Source: Aspidiotus rigidus | Lineage: Eukaryota; Arthropoda; Insecta; Hemiptera; Diaspididae | DNA length: 64,000 nt | Direction: 5' to 3' | Assembly: GCA_035079385.1 (NCBI GenBank) | Contig: JAVHKY010000074.1 | Span: 682,001-746,000 of the forward strand | Shown: positions 20,777 through 31,245 of the stretch, in pieces | How positions within the stretch are numbered: the first letter of the stretch is position 1 | Layout: every line of letters begins with the position of its first letter | Notes under the pieces: model-generated | Told to the model about the DNA's origin: nothing | Database searches by the model: none | Seen by the model: the letters and a program-made list of their open reading frames with translations, nothing else | Made by a program: the position numbers and the translations under genes

Positions 20777-21228
20777 TCAACCGTAAGCTTTGAATTTTGT
20801 TGTCCTTGTCGATTAAGTTCTGTATCTGAAAATGAAGAGTACCAGATGTCAGAAGAAGGTAACTTTTGAAGATGAAATGGAGAGTGAGTTACTGGAAAAT
20901 TTATCCTTGTCATTCAAGGGAACTGCATCTCCATCCTCAAGAGACAATTGTCAATCACCCAGAAAAATGCGGAGGTAAATGAAAATATGCTTGCTAGCAT
21001 TATTGAACGCAAAGTGCAAAAAAAGTTAGCGGCTATGTCAAACTTTGAGAGAATACCTACCGTACTCCAACATTCCGAATCAGTAAGTTTGAAGACTATA
21101 TGAATTATTAGCCGACCATCGTAATTTTAAGCCTTGAAGGTCAACTCTCAAGTTTGATTTAAAAACTTTAATGCTGATGCCATTTTGTAGAAAGTGAGTG
21201 CAGTTCAAGTATTGTCAAAATCTCCCCC

Positions 21229-22281
21229 TTGAAACGAGTAACCTTAGATGCTCAAATACTACAATATATTAAGACGTCCATTAGTAAATTCATCTGCTCT
21301 AGCTTGAGTACAGCCTGTAACGCGTTTGAGGCGTTTACTACCAAAGCGCAAATGTATGGTGGGGGTTGCACGCAAGATTACACTGACCTTCATACCAAGT
21401 GGTTCAACTTGAGATTCAAGTCATTTTATGATCCGATTGGTTATATAACAAACTTTGAGAGAATTGTTGAAAATTTCTGTGAAAAGGGAATGGAGTACAA
21501 AGGGGACTATTTGACTACAATATTCAGTGCCGCCGAGCGGATTCGCCGGGCCAGAGGCAACTGGAAGAGCGGGCCCCTGGAAATTTCCTTTCTGACCTCT
21601 CCCCTCAGGAAGTTTGCCCCCTCCCCTCCAAATTTCTAGTACATTATGGGTATCAAAATACGGGACTTTTAAACCCGAATAACATTGACCCCTTCTATTT
21701 TGCCAGGGAGGCGGGTTTGCATCTTCAAAATGCTCTCTATATTTACGCGCCTATTTTTCAACATAACTCAAAAGTCAGATAACTAGCAGATAGGTAGTTT
21801 AAGTAGGTGAATATGATATAATACTCATTTTTATGTACTTCACAAATAAGAAATAGATTCATAGATATACCTAGATACCAATAAAATAATTTTTTGTTCA
21901 AAAACATCATTACCTGTAAATCGAGCCCCTTCAAAAGGGCCGTTTGAAAGAGCCCTCCGAGCCCCCACAAAAAGCCCGGGCCCGGGGCAAAGTGCCCCCT
22001 TTGCCCCCCCCCCTCCTCTCATTGGCACTGACAATATTTATACAAAAAAGGAGGGCATTTAAGATCACAGGTCTCCAATGTCAGCTTTCTATAATACCAT
22101 AAATGCTCTACCACCTGAGACGGCTACATACAAATATATAAAAGAAAGACTTCTTGCTCTGGATCTTAAGTCCAATAAATGCAGTGCTTTGGATGGTACT
22201 TCCACATTGCAGCTATTGTCCTCCAAAAGATCTAAGGGTGAACAATTGTCACTGAAACATGGCGATGATAATTTTGTGTGA
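21229..22281 (+). pseudogene. Copia gag, split by a hAT MITE
   Basis: The part before the MITE (21229-21524) reads like the N-terminal half of a Copia Gag: VTLDAQILQYIKTSISKFI, then AFEAFTTKAQMYG, then YITNFERIVENFCEKGMEY. After the insertion the frame is shifted and resumes at 22078 with MSAFYNTINALPPETATYKY, the family block for a small number of leucine-proline turns. The helix pattern is like that of the UBN2-type gag domain. Insertion plus frameshift inactivate it. Confidence 0.7.
21525..22030. mobile_element. hAT-type MITE, 506 bp, TSD ACAATATT, inside Copia gag
   Basis: Starts CAGTGCCGCCGAGCGG and ends with the reverse complement of CAGTGCCAATGAGAGG (12 of 16 matching). It is flanked by the identical 8-mer ACAATATT at 21517-21524 and 22031-22038. 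The ends are very GC-rich, including a CCCGGGCCCGGGG palindrome, while the middle is AT-rich. No coding for a transposase. Its removal restores gag continuity up to a frameshift. Confidence 0.93.
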
Positions 22282-22349
22282 ACAAAAGTATTGTTGATTC
22301 AGACAGAGATGGTAGAAAGCACAGTGCCAGTGGCGGTTGAGCTAGGAAG

Positions 22350-22556
22350 TTGTGGATGACACCCTACACTCAAGAGAAAGTTAAACAACTGAAGAAGATG
22401 ACTCCTGAGGAGAAACAAGCGGCAATGTGCAGTACGTGCGGTCTGTTCTTCCATAAGAAATCCGAGTGTAAATATGAGGGACGTGTATGCTACAAGTGTA
22501 ACCATGAAAGACACAAAGTTAAGAATGTCCAAATGTTGGTAAAGGTGAGTTGTTGA
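22350..22556 (+). pseudogene. Copia Gag zinc-knuckle segment
   Basis: Contains CSTCGLFFHKKSEC, a perfect C-x2-C-x4-H-x4-C zinc knuckle, followed by CYKCNHERHKVKNV, a second one whose last cysteine has become valine. A lysine/glutamate-rich linker precedes. Nucleocapsid-type knuckles of this kind bind the element's RNA. Confidence 0.75.
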
Positions 22557-23268
22557 GCTCATGTGATAAATTTTTTGATAAATCCATACTTTTGCTTGTT
22601 GATTTGTGTGCTTCACATCATATTGTAGGGAGAAAAGATTTATTGTTCAATTACCATGAGTTTGAGAATCCAAAAACTGTAAAAACTGCTTGTAAAGACT
22701 CTAGCACATTTTCTTTGGGGGAAGGGTCGTTACCTCTTTATCTTAGTTTTGGAAAAGTAAGAATAATTTTAATTTTGTCAAGAGTACAGTTTGTACCCAA
22801 CTTTGATGAATATGTTCCAAGTGTTGCTGCTCTAAATTGTCAATTTAGGACATTGTTAGTTCTGAATCCTTTAGGCGATTATTTAATGCGTCATAAATTA
22901 AGACAGAATATTCCTGTCATTGAAATTTGTCAAAACTTATACAGTTTGAGAGGTACCCTTATAGGCACCAGTGAGTGTAATAATTTGTATGAACCAACTA
23001 AAAGTATTGTCAAAGCACAGAAATCAGCTCCAAATATTTATATTGATAATTCTTTTCTTAGTGTGACAGAAAAACTTGAGATACCCAAGTCAGATAAAAA
23101 TCTTGTCTGTATCAAAGTTGGTTGTAATAAAAATAGTAAACAAGATTTTGAGCGGAAGTTATCTCCTAAATAGTTGAAAGTATTGCAAGTGGAGGGGGAG
23201 AAGTGGCATTGTTGTATGGGCCATATTGCTCCCGCTGCTCTTTATGAACTCAAGTATATTACCTCCGG
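22550..23268 (+). pseudogene. Copia protease and partial pre-integrase domain
   Basis: The frame opens with ILLLVDLCASHHIVGRKDL, equivalent to the Copia protease active-site block (usually DSGAS followed by SHI); the aspartate is kept but SG has become LC. Next come FSLGEGSLPL (flap-like) and, after a stop at 23171-23173, KWHCCMGHIAPAALYELK, the pre-integrase WHxRxGH motif with Arg replaced by Cys. The sequence then runs straight into an LTR at 23269, so most of pol is deleted. Confidence 0.75.
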
Positions 23269-23500
23269 TGTTGAGGATAAGGCTACCTACTTCATCTTTC
23301 TCTTATTATACGTATACTCACAGATTACTGTGCTGTACTAAGTATAACAGATCATTAGTATATTCTTGGCTACCAGTAGTAATTTGAAAGATAAAAAACT
23401 TATTTTAATAATGTTTCTCATTGTTCTTGTCAGTTGATTCAGAAAAAGATTATGGTTGAGAAATATAGTTTATAGTTGATTTCCCAACCAATCTTCAACA
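23269..23500 (+). repeat. Complete Copia LTR, 232 bp
   Basis: TGTTGAGGAT at the left end, TCTTCAACA at the right end: the 6-bp terminal inverted repeat TGTTGA/TCAACA. Followed after three bases by another copy. Confidence 0.82.
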
Positions 23501-23503
23501 GGG

Positions 23504-23702
23504 TGTTGAGGATAGTGGTAGCCTTTATCTTTCTCTTACTACACGCGTACTTATCGATATAACGGATCAACCGCATATTCTATTCTTGGCTGCCAATAGT
23601 ACTTTGAAAAGATAAGAGACTTATTTTGATAATGTTTCTCATTGTTCTTGTCAGTCAATTCAGAAAAAGATTAGTTGAGAAACATAGTTTATAGTTAATT
23701 AC
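23504..23702 (+). repeat. Second adjacent Copia LTR, 3'-shortened
   Basis: Aligned with 23269-23500 through TTTATAGTTAATTA; the last 25 or so bases are absent. Two LTRs almost touching suggests unequal recombination in a former LTR-internal-LTR-internal-LTR array or internal deletion. Confidence 0.75.
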
Positions 23703-23962
23703 CAAAGAAAATACGTATCGTTGAATTTTCAGTCAATGATCCAAATCTTTGGTTCCTAACGACCAAATCCTTATTTTGTTCCAATGGAATTGAGATGAAA
23801 CAACAAAAATTCAATCTCCAATCTCTGACCATGGATCAAATCAAAAAAATACAATCAATTATCAGAAGGTCAGAGACGTTTGTTAATGGGGTACCGCACA
23901 AAAATAATCCTTATACCTACAGCGGCTAAAGTTGAATTATTACATTTCTACGGTGGTACGGA

Positions 23963-24139
23963 AGAAGATTATTCAAAGCTAAACCTCTGTCAGAAAATAC
24001 CAAACTTTCATTACTCTTGGAGGAGATAGAAAACCAGGCAGGTAAAGCTCTTCCTGATAAAGTATTACGAGAGTTATGGCTCAACAAAATACCAAATGAG
24101 ACCAAACTGGGCATAGTACAAAGCAGACCAATGAATTAG
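23963..24139 (+). pseudogene. Ty3/gypsy-like gag fragment
   Basis: An open segment without ATG reads LFKAKPLSENTKLSLLLEE, then AGKALPDKVLRELWLNKIPN and ETKLGIV. The pattern of a basic start, a leucine-rich LLxxE helix, then AGxxxPDxxLRxLWxxxLP is typical of Gag proteins of arthropod Ty3/gypsy elements. The region between LLEE and AGK looks deleted relative to family members. Only 58 codons remain and no LTR or pol is adjacent. Confidence 0.45.
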
Positions 24140-24159
24140 CGAAAATTTGAATAAGTTGA

Positions 24160-27100
24160 CTTGAAATCAAAGGAGAAAAACGAGTCAAAATTGAATTGAT
24201 ATTTGTCGACCTCACATTGACCTGATTTTGAAGTCGACGTACAGTAAATTTTGGAGATATATTGACCCAAATTTGATTAAGACTCACAAAGAAGTCAACT
24301 TTTAATCAAAGGGGTGTCCATCAAAAATCAACGTCAAATCTCCGGTCGAGACGTTTCATCGGGGAGATAGTTTGGCAGAGAAAGAAGAGAGTTTATAGAA
24401 CTAGCGTAGGGTATCTCTTTCCGTTCCATAATAGTCTTCCTTAAAGTCATTAGATTACGAATGTACTGAAGCCGGATTAGCTAGGTTAGTCTTTGCTTCC
24501 ACAATTTCTTAAAATATTGGTAGTCCAAATGTCACATTGTTCTAGAATAGAAAACATCAGTTTGCCAACAGATGTGAAATATTTCACCTCTTAGAATATT
24601 TTTGTACGCTCAGCATGCGTTTCAAAGGAGGGAAACATAGCAAAGATGAAATAGGTAGATCAAGAGCTTGGAGAAAAAGTTTTCTGATTAACCAGAAGAA
24701 GTGTTACAATGTGTCTCCCTAAAGTACAATGTATTTCAGGATTTTAAAAACCTGCATAATTTTAAACTAGCTGCAGCTAGTGAAAAACATTTTTTTCAGT
24801 GGGCAACGAAGCTTAAGAAGTCCCCGCTGCCATTGCACTCTAAATTTATCCATTAGTCGTCTTTCAAAAAGGTACTGATTTATCGTACCCTTACCCAAAC
24901 AACACAGTTTCGTTCGTACCGGACCCTGCTAGTGTGGATACCAAAAGATATCATCGCCTAATTCGCGTCAACTTCATTCGCCCTTGCTCATTACTCATCC
25001 CCAAGATCAGTGAAAATTCTTGGACGTGAAGAGGATCAAGTAATTAATCCGAATAAAGCTTCCAGCATTTCTGTATCAGATCAACATCCATAATTTTTCG
25101 CAAAGCCGATAGGTGAATTTCAAACCTTCGTTAATTTCGAGGAAAAGCACTCCTCTCTTTGCAAAGAAGCCCATGAAATCTCTGTATACATAAATGGTGT
25201 AAAATACCAAGAGAATATAATTACATGCAATGTGCATGTGCACTAGGAAATGCCTCGTAAATAAGTCGTAACGTAAATAAGATATTTTCGACCTTACTAC
25301 TGTCGCACTCGTGCAGACTGCGCGAGACTGCCATCACCACTTCGTGAGAGGGGAGCCTACCAAAGCACTACGAATTTCAAACTGAGGTACCTTTTCCTAT
25401 AACTTGTCTTCGTACCATTATTTCTCGCGTATCTAGAACCGTATAAAGGATTACCTAAATTTGTTTAACACCCGATCGATTTTCACGTTCGCGTGTTTTG
25501 TCTTGTGTTTTCTGGCACCGATACAAGAAAAAAAAGGCAGCCTTATTTAATTTTAAATACGCTCTGTATTGTATTAACTTACACCGGTGTATAGATAAAT
25601 TGCCGTATCGTAGAGTTCACTTTCTTTTATTACAACATTCCTTCTCGTCATCGCGCGCGGTTTAGCATGCGTGGTAACTAAATGTAAATATGCATTCTTC
25701 TAATTCTCGAATACCGATAACATAGTAAGATTGTAATTCTACAGTATATCTTCTCATTGTTTTTTATAGCCGAGGACTCGACTTTGTTCAAATGTACTTA
25801 CACCTTTAGACTAGCGAGGAGATGATTTCATCCGCAAACAACGCGGCAGCGTCTTATTTTAATATACTTTTCATGTAAAAATCACGGCCGAGTTTTGGTT
25901 TTTCTCAAAACGTCCTATCAATTTTCATTCATCAAAGACGGTACCTATAACGAACTACTGAATGAAAAGCCGGCGTACGGCCAAATAATTTTCTATTCGG
26001 TCGTCTAGATTATCTTGGCTATTGGCCGCAACGTTTACGAAAATACTTTCAAGTACCTTTTGAAATTAAATCGTCAGCTCCTAAAACCACGCGCCTCCAC
26101 CGTATCTTCGAACTAAATATAAATCGATAGATACTGAATTAACGGTCAGAGGTAGAATTTTCGAAGTGAGACGAGTATATATTTTCGACTCATGACTTAC
26201 TGCAATAACATCAACAACCACCGCTGCAACACGTAAATTCCTTGAATGACCTTTTCCACAAACAAACGCGTAACTTTCTCAATTCAATGCAAGCGTCGCT
26301 GTCTTTTTCTCTTCTTCTTCTATATAATTTTACGACTTCATTTATACTCCGTTAAGAAAAACTACGTACACGTCTGAATTCGACCAAGAAGAAGGGAAAG
26401 ACTGTAAGGAAAGAGGTTAAAAAAAAACGTGTAGTAACGGGGTACCGGCATGCATTTTTGAAATATTCGTCGACCGTCGAGTCTGCGACAAATTCCTTTC
26501 ACACTTTTCATATTATTATGTATAGATTTTTTCTCTTTTTTTGACGAAAAGATAATAATGGTCGTCCGCCTCCAACCGAATATCGGCGTGTAAAAATTGA
26601 CGACGTCTCAATTACAACTCACGCACATTGTCTCGTGAAACATAAATTTCCACATTAGTTGAATACTTCGTATACAAGGTTCTTTTTCACAGCTTCGAGT
26701 CGAATACGTGCAAAATTAAATTCGAGTTTGGGTCGCACGAAGCCTACATAATCAACAGAAGTACTTCGTGGAAATTATAATATATTTTGTTAACAACAAG
26801 AGCGCAGATATTTTTATGTAGGCTGATTTCTTCTCTCAATTCTGGGCTAAGGTCCCACGAGTTTCAGCTAAATACGCCGTTCATTTTGTAACCTGGATTT
26901 TAAAGATAGACATTCATATGAAAATGAGACTTCTACGGTCTGACCTTTTTACAATATACTGTTCAAAAGAATATCAGAATGCGAACTCACCTTTGAGAAA
27001 TGGAAGGATCTACATAGCAGAGGCATATTGAAGGGGGAGAAAAAGTGACAACGCGAAAATTTTGAATTAAGTGTCATAATAACGAAAGTAATATACTGTG

Positions 27101-27886
27101 CATACAAATGACATGGAGTTCGTTTTTCTCAGTTTTGAGCTCTATGCTCCAGCCCAAAATTTAGTGTCGATCAAGAACATTCCCTCGACTTATATGATGC
27201 AGAAATCGACTCACAGATCAATAAAAAAGTTACCAATGCACGACGTGAACTCTCTTCTGTACTCGTCGGCTCTCAAATAAACGTGACGATCTTCTTCTGC
27301 GAGTATCATCGCACCATTGCAGGCATCTGCTCTCTATTTTGTTATTCTAAAATACTCATGCCTATAACTCAATTACACAAAAGTACAAGCAGAAATACCC
27401 GTCTTCGAACGGAATCTTGGTACGTACCTAACCCAAGCCTGTAATTTTCTAAAGTTCTACGATTCCTCCTTTCTTTTTGTACAACTATACTCATTCTCAA
27501 CTCTTACCTTATCGATTCTCTTGATCTCTGCTCCTCTTTGAGAGGCCCTCTCCATCACTTCAATATTTTCTCTCATCCTCAACACTCATTCGGTTCGCTC
27601 TCTGATTGATATCACGCCATGAGAAACTTTCTCAACTCACTGGATCTATAAAAGTCAAACACTTTCATACCCACATACGTATATTCACACTTGACTTGTG
27701 ACCCTACTGCCCGCATTGTAACACAAGACTATTATGTATCAACGAATTGTCAACTGTAAATGTATTCATAATCATCAACACCCGACTTGTCCCAGTGACA
27801 TCTTACTCACCAAAAAAAAATTTTATCTGCAGAAGATCGCATACCGTTTTAGATCATATTCCTACCTGATATTAAACATTTTAACG
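24160..27886. other. Mostly unique AT-rich DNA, no gene recognised
   Basis: 24180-24350 has GTCGA words; 25250-27260 is unique and CpG-richer than the repeat blocks but has no long coding frame. 27300-27800 is T/C-rich. It may be intergenic or intronic. Confidence 0.5.
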
Positions 27887-28349
27887 AGGAACCTGTTTTA
27901 TCGGAGGGTTTTTTGGGTCCGGCCGGCCAGCAATGCTTGGAGCTCGAAGATTTTCCAAGTCCTCCTATCATACATAGCTTAGGGGGCGGGGCCTCTGACG
28001 ACACAGTTTGATAACGGCAAAGGTCAGTTTTGTCACGTCACAATCTGATGATGACGTAGATAAGTTTTCCCAAGCTTGTGACGTCACAGTTCGATGACGT
28101 CATAGGTCAGGACTGGTTTTTTTCTCAAGTCCCCCTCCTATCATACATAGCTTGAAGAGCGGGTCTTATGACGTCCCGATTGGGTGATTTTATAGATCAG
28201 TTTTTTTTTTCCCCAATTGTCCCTATACTATCATGTATAGCTTTGAGGGCGGGCTCTCTGACGGCACAGTTTGATGACTTCATAGGTTAGCCTTGTGATG
28301 TCGAAATCTACATTTTTCAGGTCCCACGTGCGCCATAAAACAGGTTCCT
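27887..28349. mobile_element. Candidate MITE with AGGAACCTGTTTTAT ends
   Basis: AGGAACCTGTTTTAT at 27887-27901 and its perfect reverse complement at 28335-28349 bracket 463 bp. The interior has several imperfect copies of a word like CTCCTATCATACATAGCTT and repeated TGACGTCA palindromes (28078, 28093). The same terminal word occurs at 50636, 51015 and 51315. Target duplication not clear. Confidence 0.5.
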
Positions 28350-29049
28350 TGCCACTTCTTATTTAACTCTGTTAAAGAACTTGTGAGTTTTTCTACCCAT
28401 CTGACTCTCCTTTCTTCCATGCACTATTCATCGGTATGCAACTCAAAATATCAACAAATTTATCCGCCTCCATTTTCATTACCGAACAAAACGCCATGCC
28501 ATGTGACCTTATCTTTCTTATCTCCATCTCTTCGCCCCAGCTCTAATTTCCGCTGTTAACTGACTCACCTTTATCTCTCCTAGCTATACGGACTTTAATT
28601 CACCTAACACAACGAATACGGGACAATCGATGGGCGGTGCAGGTGTAATGAAGTGGAAGCGCTCCTTAAATTGGAAGGAGGACAAAAATTCGCGGAAAAA
28701 CGTTAGGAGAATATTAAAAGAAAAAATCATTAATGGATTCATGAATTTTATTAAATTAATTCTTTTAAAAATTCGTTTAAAAAGCGTGCAGTAAAACTTC
28801 ATTTAATTTTCTTATTCAATTATTTTTTTGAGAAGATGAAAATGTTTCTCAGAAGAAAGGAAATTGCCTTCCGTAAGACCGTGAGTGACGCAGACTGTTG
28901 TTCTTAGCCTTCGAGGTAGAGCAAATTTCCAATCCTTCATTCGTAATTAATAATTATTTGCATGAAATCACTTTTATGATACGAGTATCAAACGCAGTCG
29001 CAGCTTACTGCCACACGCTATTCAACACGGTAAAACTACCTATTCTCGA
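28350..29049. other. Unique DNA, no gene recognised
   Basis: No motif-bearing open frame and no repeat seen. Confidence 0.5.
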
Positions 29050-29295
29050 AGTGAGACGCAAATAACTATGCGCGAACGTTCAACCATTTGTGGTTTCCTA
29101 TTCTCCTAATATTTACACACTCTCTTTGACGCAGAAACATTGAAACAACGTCCGTTTAGAGACGTTGTGAGGACTCATAGCAGAGACGCGAATGGCTATG
29201 TTACGCAAACGTTCAACCCTTTGTAGTTTCCTATTCTCTTAGTGTTTACACACTCGCTCTGATGCAGAAAGAACGTCTTCGGACGATGTGAGGAC
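29050..29295. repeat. Tandem duplication, 133-bp period
   Basis: Two diverged units share GTTCAACC (29078 and 29211), TAGTTTCCTATTCTC-like and TTTACACACTC words at a spacing of 133 bp. Confidence 0.85.
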
Positions 29296-29719
29296 TTAGA
29301 CCGACATTTTTACGTTAATGTTGATCGAAATTTCATGAAATTTTTAAACTTGGAATAATCGTTTGATGTGCTCCTCTAACTAGCATATCAAAAGTCTATG
29401 GCGGTAGTGGGTGAGTTAGAGCCACCTCGGGGTCACAGGGTCGAAATCTCTTATACACAGTGGCAAACTGCAAAAAAATGGCTGTTAGTGATAGAAGCAT
29501 GAAAATTGGTGTGGTGGGCAATGATACCAAAAAAAAAATTGGGAGGTGGGGAGCTCCTTAAAATTGGCCCCAGGAAGGTTGGGGGGCTGATTTTTGATAT
29601 TCCGTCCCTCTCTATAAAAATGGGGCGAGCAATTTCGGTGTTATTAGGGTTGATTTCACATATTGTGACCCTCCTGAATACAAATATGTCATTGCTTTCA
29701 AGATCCGACCGCAAGAAGT

Positions 29720-30046
29720 TTAGTCCAGTAAAATTAGCCATTTTAAAGGTCGAAAAAAACAGAAAATGGTACAGAAGCGAAACTTGGAAAAGTTGTTGGG
29801 AACTTTCTCATGAGTCTTTTCCCCCCAACATTCCGAGTAGAGCTTTTCCCCCAGGGGGCTACAAGGAAGGATTTTTTTAGTTTTCTAGCTCTAATTCGCA
29901 AACAAACAATTTTAGAGAGAAAAAGTTCAAACAAAAATTGTTCCTCGTAAAATTTCCTATAAAAAAGGTCTCTACATATTTTTTCTGTAAATGCACTGTT
30001 ACGCCGCTACAGCGCGTGACAAGTGAACACCTCTTACTACCCTGTA
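29720..30046 (+). repeat. Foldback element, left arm
   Basis: About 327 bp that pair with 30446-30770 in reverse complement. Matching landmarks: TTAGTCCAGTAAAATTAGCC, ATGGTACAGAAGCGAAA, CCAACATTCCGAGT, GGGGGCTAC, GTTCCTCGTAAAATTTCCTA and AAGTGAACACCTCTT. It includes the core word shared with the 12 kb and 15 kb repeats. Confidence 0.9.
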
Positions 30047-30445
30047 TAATTGACATTGATTTACGCAGCACATTGCGTTCTACCATGTAAAAATGCGAGT
30101 TATTGTTTCTGCCCGTCGAGTGGCTTGGGAACATATTAATGTGGTTCGGTATAGATTCTACATCTACTATTTCAAGAGGACACCAACACTTTATAATCAA
30201 TACCATAATTTATTTTCCATTTTCTAATCTTTTTCTTTTTCAATACTTACAAGTAGAAACAGTCAGTTATAAAAGCATGTAAAATTGAAAATTTTTGAGT
30301 TTATAAAGGATTAAAATTAAATTTATCTTTTCTCACTTATTATTTATTTTTTTACAATAATTCCTATCTACGACTTACTAGTACAAACGAAAACAATGTA
30401 ATAGGTGACTCGCGTCGCGTGGTAAACCTGATCTACATTCTCACA

Positions 30446-30770
30446 TACGGAGTAGCAAGAGGTGTTCACTTGTCACGCCCTGTAGTGGCGTAACACTGAA
30501 TTTATAGAAAAAATATGTAGAGACCGTTTTTATAGGAAATTTTACGAGGAACAATTTTTATTTGAACATTTTTCCTCTAAAATCATTTGTTCGCGGATTC
30601 GAGCTGGAAAACTAAAAAATTTCCCCTTCGTAGCCCCCTGGGGGGAAAAGCTCCACTCGGAATGTTGGGGAAACTTGGGAAAAGACTCACGAGAAGGTTC
30701 TTAACAACTTTTCCAAATTTCGCTTCTGTACCATTTATTGTTTTTACAATGGCTAATTTTACTGGACTAA
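30446..30770 (-). repeat. Foldback element, right arm
   Basis: Inverted partner of 29720-30046, separated by a 399-bp loop with no coding. Outside the arms the sequences diverge at once, so the arms are probably the element's ends. Target duplication not identified. Confidence 0.9.
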
Positions 30771-30886
30771 TTTCAAATTTCACCATTATCCAATTTCTGT
30801 GAAAAATACGTGAAAATTGTGTTTTTTTTCTCTAGATTAAATATATTGTTCAAGGTTAGATTTTCAGAATGATATTCAGGTGGGAG

Positions 30887-31237
30887 CAGGCCTGACGAGA
30901 GGGCGGAGCAGTGGGGACAGTTGTCCTAGGGCCCGGGCAAAATGGGGGCCCGCATGGCCCCCATAAATCTTCAATGAGTGTACGGCAATTACTTTCGTAG
31001 CGACTATACATTGTGTATCGAGGCTGAATTGACTCGAGAAATTAATTTCAAGACAATTATAGAAACGTTTGCCATGAAAAAAGCTGTAGAATATATAGTG
31101 TACACTTAATTACGCATGTATTATATTTTTTTTCAACTCGTTGTTGGTTCAATAATTTTTTACCCTTTTTTTGGAGAAAATTTAGGGGCCCGCCAAATTT
31201 CTTGTCCCCGGGCCCGACTCGGCTCTCCACGGGCCTG
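30887..31237. mobile_element. hAT-type MITE, 351 bp, TSD GGTGGGAG
   Basis: Starts CAGGCCTGACGAGAGG and ends with the reverse complement of CAGGCCCGTGGAGAGC (12 of 16 matching). The identical 8-mer GGTGGGAG flanks both sides (30879-30886, 31238-31245). Like the MITE at 21525 it has GGGCCC-rich ends and an AT-rich middle, without coding. Confidence 0.93.
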
Positions 31238-31245
31238 GGTGGGAG

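Larger units (their letters stand above)
17367..23702 (+). mobile_element. Decayed Ty1/Copia retrotransposon with nested insertions
   Basis: An LTR that starts TGTTGA and ends TCAACA is present three times: split copy 17367-17412 plus 20669-20776, full copy 23269-23500 (232 bp), and a 3'-shortened copy from 23504. Internal region 20777-23268 holds Copia-type gag, zinc knuckles, protease and the start of the pre-integrase domain, after which the sequence jumps directly into an LTR, so integrase, RT and RNase H are deleted. CAAAG lies just before the first LTR (17362-17366) and just after the last trace (23703-23707) and could be the 5-bp target duplication. Its 5' LTR carries a non-LTR element and its gag a hAT MITE. 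Confidence 0.8.

Noticed and set aside
28078..28105. Paired TGACGTCA CRE-like sites
   Set aside because: They are inside a repeat element with no adjacent gene; palindromic repeat words explain them.
29506..29880. 124-codon open frame in the foldback arm
   Set aside because: Lies in a repeat arm, Lys/Ser/Gly-rich, not conserved in the inverted arm; chance.
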